A stretch of 64,000 nt of DNA from Rhabdonatronobacter sediminivivens. Its GTDB lineage: Bacteria; Pseudomonadota; Alphaproteobacteria; Rhodobacterales; Rhodobacteraceae. The first letter of the stretch is position 1, and every line of letters begins with the position of its first letter. Location: the NCBI RefSeq assembly GCF_013415485.1, contig NZ_JACBXS010000003.1, positions 1 through 64,000 of the forward strand, in the 5' to 3' direction. The notes beneath the pieces are model-generated. The model did no database searches and was not told the DNA's origin. It worked only from the letters and a program-made list of their open reading frames with translations. This document shows, in pieces, positions 54,463 through 62,751 of the stretch. A program made the position numbers and the translations under genes.

Positions 54463-54478
54463 TGTTTCACGTGAAACA
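54463..54478. promoter_or_regulatory. parS site 1
   Basis: TGTTTCACGTGAAACA, a 16-bp perfect palindrome and the consensus ParB-binding site. Its right half holds the mnmG start codon GTG (54471). Confidence 0.95.
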
Positions 54479-56336
54479 ATTTGACGTCATTGTCGTTGGA
54501 GGTGGGCACGCTGGGGTGGAGGCAGCTGATGCCGCGGCACGCATGGGTGCGCGCGTGGGGCTTGTAACGTTCCGGAGCGCGGATCTGGGTGTGATGTCAT
54601 GCAATCCGGCAATCGGCGGGCTCGGAAAGGGGCATCTGGTCCGCGAAATCGATGCGATGGATGGGCTCATGGGCCGGGCGGCAGATTTTGCGGGTATCCA
54701 GTTTCGGCTATTGAACCGAAGGAAAGGTCCAGCAGTTCAAGGTCCCCGCGCGCAAGCGGACAGATCTAGATACGCAAGCTTTATCCGGAAAGCCGTTACG
54801 TCGCGCAAACAGCTTACGGTCATTGAAGTAGAGGTTACTGCACTTGAACTGAGCAAAGGCGTTGTTTCAGGCGTGCGGCTGGCCGACGATTCAGTTTTGA
54901 TCGCGCGATCGGTGGTGCTGACCACTGGAACCTTCCTGCGCGGGCGGATTCATATCGGCGACAGTGCTCATGCCGGGGGGCGTGTGGGAGACAAGGCTGC
55001 CCATCGGCTTGCCGAGCAGATGCTTTCCATGGATCTGCCATTAGGGCGCCTGAAGACGGGAACGCCGCCGAGGCTTGACGGCCGTAGCATTAAATGGGGC
55101 GCGCTTGAGATGCAGCCGGGTGATGATGACCCTCAGCTGTTTTCCTTCCTTTCCGGCAATCGACCGGTCGCGCAACAAGTTGCTTGCGGCATTACGGAAA
55201 CCAACCCCGAAACCCATTCGATTATTTCAGAGAACCTGTCATCCTCGGCAATCTATGGCGGGTTTATCGAAAGCAGTGGCCCCCGGTATTGTCCGTCAAT
55301 CGAGGATAAGGTGGTACGGTTCGCGGAAAAATCGTCACATCAGATCTTTCTGGAACCTGAAGGGCTGGATACCGATATCGTGTATCCGAATGGTATATCG
55401 ACCTCCCTTCCGGCCAATGTTCAGAACGCTTATGTCAGGACAATACGAGGCTTGGAGCATGCGAACATAACCCAGCCAGGGTATGCGATCGAGTATGACT
55501 TCATCGACCCAAGATCGCTTCATTCGAGCCTGGAGACCCGGTATTTCCAGGGTTTGTTCCTTGCGGGTCAGATAAACGGCACGACAGGTTACGAAGAGGC
55601 CGCTGCGCAGGGACTCGTTGCTGGTATCAACGCAGCGGCATGTGCGCTGGGCAAAGAGCCCTTCGTGCCGAGCCGAACCAACAGTTATATTGGCGTCATG
55701 GTCGACGACCTGACAACGCGCGGTGTCAAGGAGCCGTACAGGATGTTCACCTCCCGCGCCGAGTATCGTCTGTCGATCCGCGCCGACAATGCGGACCAGA
55801 GATTGACACCGATTGGCGAAGATTTGGGCTGTGTATCTGAAGAACGGCGAGCGGTCTTTCTTCGCAAGATGGAAAAACTTGAAGCAGCAAGAGAAGTTCT
55901 GACCAATGCGTCCTTCACGCCGTCGCAATTGTCTCAGAAGGGTATCTCGGTGCGGCTCGATGGTGTGCGCAGATCTGCGATGGATCTTCTGTCACAAAAA
56001 GAGTTCGGGTTTGCCGAGATCGCTTGTCTGCTTCCATCCGTAAGTGATCTTGACTCCGATACTCGTGCACAGCTGGAGCGTGAGGCGCTGTATTTCCACT
56101 ATATTCAGAGGCAGAATGCCGAAATCGAAACTGTCCAGCGCGAGGAGGCGCGGCTCATACCGAAGGACTTCGATTACGGCGCCATTGCAGGTCTTTCCAA
56201 CGAGCTGAAGGTGAAGCTGGAGTCCTTGCGCCCGGACTCGGTTGCTCAGGCGTCAGGGATCGAGGGCATGACACCGGCTGCGCTGGTCTTGATTGTTGCC
56301 AGGCTTCAGGTCCAGGCGCGGCGAAATGCGTCCTGA
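54471..56336 (+). CDS. mnmG: tRNA uridine-5-carboxymethylaminomethyl enzyme MnmG
   Basis: FAD partner of MnmE. 621 residues; FAD motif [38 protein letters not shown] and C-terminal helical MnmE-binding domain. Start is GTG 54471 (protein [15 protein letters not shown]), with AGGAG at 54458-54462 eight bases upstream; an earlier in-frame ATG lies in mnmE and lacks family resemblance. The start codon is inside parS 1. Confidence 0.96.
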   Translation: MKQFDVIVVGGGHAGVEAADAAARMGARVGLVTFRSADLGVMSCNPAIGGLGKGHLVREIDAMDGLMGRAADFAGIQFRLLNRRKGPAVQGPRAQADRSRYASFIRKAVTSRKQLTVIEVEVTALELSKGVVSGVRLADDSVLIARSVVLTTGTFLRGRIHIGDSAHAGGRVGDKAAHRLAEQMLSMDLPLGRLKTGTPPRLDGRSIKWGALEMQPGDDDPQLFSFLSGNRPVAQQVACGITETNPETHSIISENLSSSAIYGGFIESSGPRYCPSIEDKVVRFAEKSSHQIFLEPEGLDTDIVYPNGISTSLPANVQNAYVRTIRGLEHANITQPGYAIEYDFIDPRSLHSSLETRYFQGLFLAGQINGTTGYEEAAAQGLVAGINAAACALGKEPFVPSRTNSYIGVMVDDLTTRGVKEPYRMFTSRAEYRLSIRADNADQRLTPIGEDLGCVSEERRAVFLRKMEKLEAAREVLTNASFTPSQLSQKGISVRLDGVRRSAMDLLSQKEFGFAEIACLLPSVSDLDSDTRAQLEREALYFHYIQRQNAEIETVQREEARLIPKDFDYGAIAGLSNELKVKLESLRPDSVAQASGIEGMTPAALVLIVARLQVQARRNAS

Positions 56337-56958
56337 CGTTGCTGCGCTCAGCGCCGCGTTGGGCCAGAGTGTTTCACGTGAAACAGTAGAACGGCTCGAT
56401 GAATACGGCGCACTTCTGGTGCGTTGGAATCAGCACGTAAATCTTGTTGCGCGCTCAACGCTGCCCGATCTGTGGCGCCGACATATTGTCGATTCTGCCC
56501 AGTTGTACATGCACGCACCGAAGCATGCGAAGAGCTGGGTTGACATTGGCGCCGGTGCCGGCCTTCCAGGGCTGGTCATCGCGTGCGTTGCAAAGGAATT
56601 GAATGCCGATCTGAAGGTCATGCTGATCGAAAGCGACGCCCGCAAATGCGCCTTCCTTTCCGAAGCAAGCCGCAGGCTTTCCCTTTCCGTAAGGATCCTC
56701 AACGCGCGGATCGAGGAGGCCCCCCCGCAATCTGCTGCCGTAGTGACCGCGCGCGCGCTTGCCCCTTTGTCACAGTTGCTTCCGCTTGTCGCGCGTCATA
56801 TGGCGCCTGACGGTGTCGCGCTTTTGCCCAAAGGACGGTCGTATCGCCAGGAAGTCGATGCAGCGCTTGTATCCTGGTCATTTTCGTATGAAATACATCC
56901 AAGCCGAACAAGTCAGGACTCGGTGATCTTGAAGCTGGAGTCACCTTCCCGTGTCTGA
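56326..56958 (+). CDS. rsmG: 16S rRNA (guanine-527-N7)-methyltransferase
   Basis: 210 residues; SAM loop [14 protein letters not shown]. Start [14 protein letters not shown] at 56326 overlaps the mnmG stop by 11 bases. The N-terminal [13 protein letters not shown] includes the residues encoded by parS site 2, so the parS sequence is under protein-coding constraint too. Overlaps parA by eight bases. Confidence 0.95.
   Translation: MRPDVAALSAALGQSVSRETVERLDEYGALLVRWNQHVNLVARSTLPDLWRRHIVDSAQLYMHAPKHAKSWVDIGAGAGLPGLVIACVAKELNADLKVMLIESDARKCAFLSEASRRLSLSVRILNARIEEAPPQSAAVVTARALAPLSQLLPLVARHMAPDGVALLPKGRSYRQEVDAALVSWSFSYEIHPSRTSQDSVILKLESPSRV
56370..56385. promoter_or_regulatory. parS site 2
   Basis: TGTTTCACGTGAAACA again, perfectly palindromic and identical to site 1, within the rsmG coding region about 1.9 kb from site 1. 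Confidence 0.95.
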
Positions 56959-57775
56959 TGCTACTGATAACACCAGCCCACGCGTGATAGCTGTCGCCAA
57001 TCAGAAGGGTGGGGTAGGCAAGACTACAACTGCCATCAACCTTGCTGCTGCATTTGCAGAGCGTGGTCAGAACACCCTACTGCTTGATCTGGATCCGCAG
57101 GGGAACGCGTCTACCGGCCTCGGGGTCCTTCCTGAAAGCCGCGACCTGTCCACCTATGATGTTCTGATGGGCGAAGCGCCGCTGGAGCGCGCTATGCAAA
57201 TGACCGGTATTCCAGGTCTTTGGTTGTGCCCGGCAAATTCTGACCTGTCGTCCGCAGATATGGCGCTGTACTCCAATCAGAACCGGACATCGATGTTGCG
57301 CGATGCGTTGCAGCAACCGCTTTTGGGCGATTCGGCGCTGGACTATATCTTTATCGATTGCCCGCCCTCGCTCAGCCTGCTGACGATCAATGCTCTTGTC
57401 GCGGCGGATACGGTCCTCGTGCCTCTGCAAAGCGAATTCTTCGCGCTCGAAGGCCTCTCGCAGTTGATGCTGACCATCCGCGAGATTCGGCAGACCGCAA
57501 ATCCGGACCTCCGGATCGAAGGAATCCTTCTGACCATGTATGACCAGCGCAACAACCTGTCACAACAGGTTGAGTCTGACGCGCGCGACAATCTTGGAGC
57601 CCTTGTCCTGAACACGATGATACCGCGAAATGTCCGGCTGAGCGAGGCGCCATCCTTCGCCATGCCAGTGCTGAATTACGACACCGCATCGCGCGGGGCG
57701 GTTGCCTATCGTGCCCTCGCCCGTGAATTGCTCATCAAGCACCAGAAGCTCAAACCTGCGGAGACCTCCCAATGA
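56951..57775 (+). CDS. parA: Chromosome partitioning ATPase ParA
   Basis: Walker-type ATPase that moves the ParB-parS complex. 274 residues; deviant Walker A KGGVGKTTTA (19-28), LLDLDPQGNAS, FIDCPPSLSL. Start GTG 56951 within the end of rsmG. Overlaps parB by ATGA. Confidence 0.96.
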   Translation: MSDATDNTSPRVIAVANQKGGVGKTTTAINLAAAFAERGQNTLLLDLDPQGNASTGLGVLPESRDLSTYDVLMGEAPLERAMQMTGIPGLWLCPANSDLSSADMALYSNQNRTSMLRDALQQPLLGDSALDYIFIDCPPSLSLLTINALVAADTVLVPLQSEFFALEGLSQLMLTIREIRQTANPDLRIEGILLTMYDQRNNLSQQVESDARDNLGALVLNTMIPRNVRLSEAPSFAMPVLNYDTASRGAVAYRALARELLIKHQKLKPAETSQ

Positions 57776-58662
57776 CTGACAAGAAACCGGAGCGCCGCGG
57801 TCTGGGACGCGGGTTATCGGCACTTATGGCAGATGTTGGGACTGATGTGCTGAACACAACAACATCTGCTACATCTTCGGGCGCTCAGTTGGTTCCGGTC
57901 GAATCCCTGGCCCCCAATCCGGACCAGCCACGCCGCGCCTTTGATCCTGAGTCCCTTGAAGAGCTTGCTGCCTCCATTCGCCAGAAGGGGATCATCCAGC
58001 CGTTGATCGTCCGCGCGACCCCGGGTCAGCCCGGCCACTATGAGATTGTCGCGGGCGAACGTCGCTGGCGGGCCGCGCAGCTAGCCAAGCTGCATGAAGT
58101 GCCTGTCCTGCTGCGGGAATTCACCGATACCGAAGTGCTGGAAATCGCGATCATCGAGAATATCCAGCGCGCGGATCTGAACCCGGTCGAAGAGGCGGCG
58201 GGCTACAAGCAACTTGTAGAACGCTTTGGCCATACCCAGGAACACCTGGCCGAGGCGATGGGCAAGAGTCGCAGCTATATTGCGAACCTGCTGCGATTGC
58301 TGAACCTGCCGCAAGAGATCCAGACATACCTGCGTGACGGCCGCTTGTCGGCCGGGCATGCCCGCGCCCTGATCACCACGCCCAATCCGTCCGAGCTGGC
58401 GCGTCAGGTGATCGCCAAGGGGTTATCGGTGCGCGAAACCGAAGCTCTGGCCCGAAACCCGGCGAAACCGCGCAAGCGCAGCAAACCCCAGTCCAGCGAA
58501 AAGGATGCGGATACCCGGGTGATCGAACAGGACCTGTCTGCCAACCTGGGAATGTCGGTGGTCATAGATCACCGCGCCGGGGGCGAGGGGCGTCTGACCA
58601 TCCAGTACAAGACACTGGAACAGCTTGACCAGCTATGCCAGCTTCTCTCCACCGCACGGTGA
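57772..58662 (+). CDS. parB: Chromosome partitioning protein ParB
   Basis: CTP-dependent clamp that loads at parS. 296 residues: N-terminal ParB/Srx domain with RRGLGRGLSALMADV, QPRRAFDPESLEELAASI, GERRWRAAQLA, helix-turn-helix (HLAEAMGKSRSYIANLLRLL), C-terminal dimer domain. The partner parS sites are 54463 and 56370. Confidence 0.96.
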   Translation: MTDKKPERRGLGRGLSALMADVGTDVLNTTTSATSSGAQLVPVESLAPNPDQPRRAFDPESLEELAASIRQKGIIQPLIVRATPGQPGHYEIVAGERRWRAAQLAKLHEVPVLLREFTDTEVLEIAIIENIQRADLNPVEEAAGYKQLVERFGHTQEHLAEAMGKSRSYIANLLRLLNLPQEIQTYLRDGRLSAGHARALITTPNPSELARQVIAKGLSVRETEALARNPAKPRKRSKPQSSEKDADTRVIEQDLSANLGMSVVIDHRAGGEGRLTIQYKTLEQLDQLCQLLSTAR

Positions 58663-58713
58663 ACCCGGCTCCAGGCCGATCCTGGCCCGCGGTCATGACC
58701 GGCCAGACAGGTT

Positions 58714-60684
58714 TCAGGCAGCTACCAGTCCCTTTTCGGACAGAGTCACGATATCCATCATGATCCGGTTCAGTTCGAAATCCTTGGGCGTGTAGATCGC
58801 GGCCACGCCCAGCGCCCGCAGGCGGACTGCATCGGCTTCGGGGATGATGCCTCCGACAATCACCGGCATGTGCTCCAGGCCGGATTGCCGCAACTTCTCC
58901 ATCAATTCGGCCACCAGCGAGACATGGCTGCCTGAAAGGATCGACAGGCCCAGAACATGGGCATCCTGGGTGCGGGCCGTTTCCAGGATCTCATCCACCG
59001 TCATCCGTATCCCCTCATAGTGGATGTTCATCCCGCAATCGCGCGCGCGCGCGGCGATCTGCTCGGCGCCGTTTGAATGCCCGTCCAGCCCCGGCTTCCC
59101 CATGACGAATTTCAGACGCCGCCCCAGGCGTGCGCTGACGGCGTCGACGGCTTCGCGAATCTCCTCCAGGCCCTCGGTCCGGTTTGAGATCGCCTGCGAC
59201 ACCCCGGTTGGCGCGCGGTATTCCCCAAAGGTGGCCCGGATAGCTCCGGCCCATTCGCCAGTGGTCACGCCCGCGCGTGCAGCCTGCAGCGATGCCGGCA
59301 TGATGTTCTCGCCATTGCGCGCGGCGGCCTGCAGCGCCTGCAGCGCCGCGCGCACGGCGGCTTCGTCACGGTCTGCCCGCCAGGCCCGCAGGCGGGCAAT
59401 CTGGTCGGCCTCGGCCTCGGCGTCGGCCTTCATGATGGCGTCATCGCCCGTGGTCAGGGGGGAATCCTCGGTGGTCGTGTAGCGGTTCACCCCCACAACC
59501 ACCGTCTTGCCCGCTTCGATCTGAGCGATCCGCGCGGCATTCGAGTCCACCAGTGACCGCTTCATGTGCTCGATGGCCTTGACGGCCCCGCCCATGCTGT
59601 CGATCAGCCCCAGCTCATCGCGCGCGCCCTCCTTGAGTTCCGTCACCTTGCGCGCGACCGCCGGGTTTTCATCGAACAGGTCGTCAAATTCCAGCAGATC
59701 GGTTTCATAGGCCAGGATCTGCTGCATCCGAAGCGACCATTGCTGATCCCAGGGCCGCGGGAGGCCCAGGGCCTCGTTCCAGGCCGGTAGCTGAACCGCC
59801 CGGGCGCGTGCCTTCTTCGACAATGTTACCGCCAGCATCTCGATCAGGATGCGATAGACATTGTTTTCCGGCTGCTGCTCGGTCAGGCCCAGCGAATTGA
59901 CCTGCACCCCATAGCGGAAGCGGCGGAACTTCGGGTCTTCCACACCGTAACGGGTGCGGCAGATCTCGTCCCACAGCTCGCAAAAGGCGCGCATCTTGCA
60001 CATTTCGGTGACAAAGCGGATGCCTGCATTCACAAAAAAGCTGATTCGCCCCACCATCGCCGGAAACTCGGCCGCAGGCACCTTGCCCTTCAGATCATCC
60101 AGCACCGCCGTTGCCGTTGCCAGCGCAAAGGCCAGTTCCTGTTGTGGTGTCGCCCCGGCTTCCTGCAGATGATAGGAACAGACATTCATCGGGTTCCATT
60201 TCGGCATATGCTCCCGGGTCCAGGCGGCTACATCCGTGATCATCCGGAGGCTGGGTTCGGGCGGGCAGATATAGGTGCCGCGGCTCAGGTATTCCTTGAT
60301 GATGTCGTTCTGCACCGTTCCCTGCAGCCGTGCGACATCGGCGCCCTGCTCCTCGGCCACCACGGTATAGAGGGCCAGCAACCACGGCGCCGTGGCGTTG
60401 ATGGTCATCGAGGTGTTCATCTGGTCCAGCGGGATCTGGTCGAACAGCATCCGCATGTCGCCCAGATGCGCCACCGGCACACCGACCTTGCCCACCTCGC
60501 CACGGGCCAGTTCATGGTCGCTGTCATAGCCGGTCTGGGTCGGCAGGTCGAAGGCCACACTGAGCCCGGTCTGACCCTTGGACAGGTTCCGGCGATACAG
60601 CGCATTCGAAGCCGCCGCAGTGGAGTGCCCGGCATAGGTCCTGAACAGCCAGGGTTTGTCGCGTTGGGTGCTGGGGTCGGTCAT
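58714..60684 (-). CDS. ecm: Ethylmalonyl-CoA mutase
   Basis: B12-dependent isomerase of the ethylmalonyl-CoA pathway. 656 residues, the usual length. Substrate domain (LFRTYAGHSTAAASNALYRRN, YRRN, GLSVAFDLPTQTGYDSD) and C-terminal B12 domain with DGHSNGAEQI. Named Ecm, not methylmalonyl-CoA mutase, because the pathway partner ccr lies 2 kb away on the other strand. Convergent with parB. Confidence 0.9.
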   Translation of the reverse strand: MTDPSTQRDKPWLFRTYAGHSTAAASNALYRRNLSKGQTGLSVAFDLPTQTGYDSDHELARGEVGKVGVPVAHLGDMRMLFDQIPLDQMNTSMTINATAPWLLALYTVVAEEQGADVARLQGTVQNDIIKEYLSRGTYICPPEPSLRMITDVAAWTREHMPKWNPMNVCSYHLQEAGATPQQELAFALATATAVLDDLKGKVPAAEFPAMVGRISFFVNAGIRFVTEMCKMRAFCELWDEICRTRYGVEDPKFRRFRYGVQVNSLGLTEQQPENNVYRILIEMLAVTLSKKARARAVQLPAWNEALGLPRPWDQQWSLRMQQILAYETDLLEFDDLFDENPAVARKVTELKEGARDELGLIDSMGGAVKAIEHMKRSLVDSNAARIAQIEAGKTVVVGVNRYTTTEDSPLTTGDDAIMKADAEAEADQIARLRAWRADRDEAAVRAALQALQAAARNGENIMPASLQAARAGVTTGEWAGAIRATFGEYRAPTGVSQAISNRTEGLEEIREAVDAVSARLGRRLKFVMGKPGLDGHSNGAEQIAARARDCGMNIHYEGIRMTVDEILETARTQDAHVLGLSILSGSHVSLVAELMEKLRQSGLEHMPVIVGGIIPEADAVRLRALGVAAIYTPKDFELNRIMMDIVTLSEKGLVAA

Positions 60685-60761
60685 GCGAGTCTCCGGTATT
60701 CAGGCCCTGCGCCTGCAGCGCAACTTTCTTTCCTGACAAATCGCCATGGCGCAACTTAATG

Positions 60762-61085
60762 TCAAGCAAAAATCGCTGCAATGCGGCATGACCGCCCCGG
60801 GGGCCGCTTTACCCCAGCTGTACCCCCCCCCGGGGACCTGAGCCCCGTCCACCACTTCAGCTCTACCTCCAGCGAATGCTGGGTGCCCTTGCTGCCCTTT
60901 TCCTCATCCTCGGCCTTGACCTCCATCACCATCTGTCCGGGCAACACCAGCACCAGTTCCTCATTGCCCTGGCGCAGTGTCACGCGGCCGGTTTCAATCT
61001 TGTCGGCCAGTGCGCGCAGAAATGCGCTTACTTAGGCGCGGCTCTTGCGCTCTTCACTGCTGAACAGGGTCACTTCACGTCCCAT
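60762..61085 (-). pseudogene. Amphi-Trp domain gene broken by an in-frame stop
   Basis: From ATG 61085 the frame reads MGREVTLFSSEERKSRA, then TAA (61032-61034), then continues in the same frame VSAFLRALADKIETGRVTLR and onward through GNEELVLVLPGQMVMEVKAE to ELKWWTG. Both halves belong to one amphi-Trp-type domain; the TAA replaces one codon, probably GAA or GAG (the family commonly has Glu here). Sequencing error remains possible. The far end carries a run of nine C (60823-60831) and runs to TGA at 60762-60764. Confidence 0.75.
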
Positions 61086-61221
61086 GATGATTGGTCCTTT
61101 CTTCCCGGCGCCTTCCAACACTTCTCCGGCTTGTGCCGATCTGCCATGATTTGGCTCAGATTTCGCGCCCGCCCAGACCGAAAGCCGTTGTCTGACTCCT
61201 TGTATGGTGTAAAGCGGGCAC

Positions 61222-62643
61222 ATGAGCGCGACGGTTGAGCTACCGTATTGGGTCCTACTTCTGGTGCTGGGTTTTGCGGCCGTTGCGGCGCTGGACCGCA
61301 TCCTTGTGCCTTCGGCGCGGTGGTTTCTGCGCCGGCGCATGCAGCGTGCGGTCGATCGCATCAACCAGAAACTGTCGGTCCCCATCGAACCCTTCAAGCT
61401 GATGCGCCGGCAGGATCAGGTCATCCGCCTGATCTACGACCCCCAGGTGATGGAGGCCGTGACCGAATTCGCCCGTGAACAGGGTGTGCCGCAGAACATC
61501 GCCTTTGAGCGCGCACGCTCTTATGCGCGCGAGATCGTGCCAGGGTTTTCCACCGCCACCTATTTCGGCTTTGCCACGAAACTGGCGCAAAAGATCAGCC
61601 AGGGCCTCTACAGCGTGCATCTGGGGGGGGCGGACAGCCCGGCGCTGCAGTCCATCGACAAGCGCGCAGCGGTGGTTTTCGTGATCAACCATCGGTCCAA
61701 CATGGATTATGTGCTGGTCACCTGGCTGGCGTCCAAGCATTCGGCGCTGTCCTATGCCGTGGGGGAATGGGCGCGGATCTGGCCGCTCAAGGCGCTGATC
61801 CGGGCGATGGGGGCCTATTTCATCCGGCGGCGCTATTCCAACAACCTCTATCGTGCGGTGCTGGCGCGCTATGTACAGATGTCGGTGCAGCAGGGCACGA
61901 CCCAGGCAATCTTCCCCGAAGGCGGGTTGAGCCTGGATGGCACTGTCGGCAAGGCGCGGCTGGGGCTTCTGCGGTATATCGTGCAGGACTTCAGCCCGGA
62001 TAGCGGCCGGGACGTGGTCTTTGTCCCGGTGGCGGTGAATTATGATCGGGTGCTTGAAGATCGCGTGTTGATCGCCGCGCAACGCGCCGGGTCACGCCGT
62101 TTTCCCGTGCAGCCTCGGGTTCTGGCGCGGTTTGTCTGGGGGGTGATGTGGAAGCGCGTGCGCGGGCGGTTCGAACGCTTCGGTCATGCGGCGGTCTGCT
62201 ACGGCGCGCCCCTGTCGCTGCGGGATCACCTGCGCAGCAACGCCGACAAGCCGGTGGATACCCTTGCGCAAGAGTTGATGGCGCGCATCCGCATGGCCGT
62301 TCCGGTGCTGCCGGTTCCGCTTGCGGCGGCCATGCTGTGCCGGCAGGACGGCCCGCAATCGCGCGCGGAACTGGGCAATGCGGCGGCGGCTTTGGTGGAA
62401 ACCCTGCATCAGCGGGGGTGCTGGCTGCATCTGCCCGCGGGCGATGTGGCCGAGGCTCTGGATGAGGGGCTTCGCGCCCTGTTGCTGCGCGGGCTGATCA
62501 CCCGCACGGACGCCGGCTTTGAACCCGTCGCCGAAGAGCGTGGCGCGCTGGAATTCTATGCGGCCTCGGTGCTGCAGCGCGACGCATTGCCCGGCACCGA
62601 CCTGCCGCGCGGCCTGACCCTCCCCTCACCAGCCGAGACATAA
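61222..62643 (+). CDS. PlsB-like glycerol-3-phosphate/lysophospholipid acyltransferase
   Basis: 473 residues, one N-terminal membrane helix (YWVLLLVLGFAAVAAL). Acyltransferase motifs NHRSNMDYV (His157, Asp162), IFPEGGLSLDGTVGK (about 234) and a C-terminal domain. Homologous to PlsB-type glycerol-3-phosphate acyltransferases but shorter than E. coli PlsB (about 807). Lies between ecm and ccr on opposite strands; may form a phospholipid step unrelated to them. Confidence 0.85.
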   Translation: MSATVELPYWVLLLVLGFAAVAALDRILVPSARWFLRRRMQRAVDRINQKLSVPIEPFKLMRRQDQVIRLIYDPQVMEAVTEFAREQGVPQNIAFERARSYAREIVPGFSTATYFGFATKLAQKISQGLYSVHLGGADSPALQSIDKRAAVVFVINHRSNMDYVLVTWLASKHSALSYAVGEWARIWPLKALIRAMGAYFIRRRYSNNLYRAVLARYVQMSVQQGTTQAIFPEGGLSLDGTVGKARLGLLRYIVQDFSPDSGRDVVFVPVAVNYDRVLEDRVLIAAQRAGSRRFPVQPRVLARFVWGVMWKRVRGRFERFGHAAVCYGAPLSLRDHLRSNADKPVDTLAQELMARIRMAVPVLPVPLAAAMLCRQDGPQSRAELGNAAAALVETLHQRGCWLHLPAGDVAEALDEGLRALLLRGLITRTDAGFEPVAEERGALEFYAASVLQRDALPGTDLPRGLTLPSPAET

Positions 62644-62751
62644 AATTACAATTTCCGCCGATTGGCGGTTGCAATGTTGCGCACCCGATTCTATCCATGC
62701 TGCAAGGCCGCATTGATTCTGCGATGCGGCACAGATCAGACGGAGGCAGAA

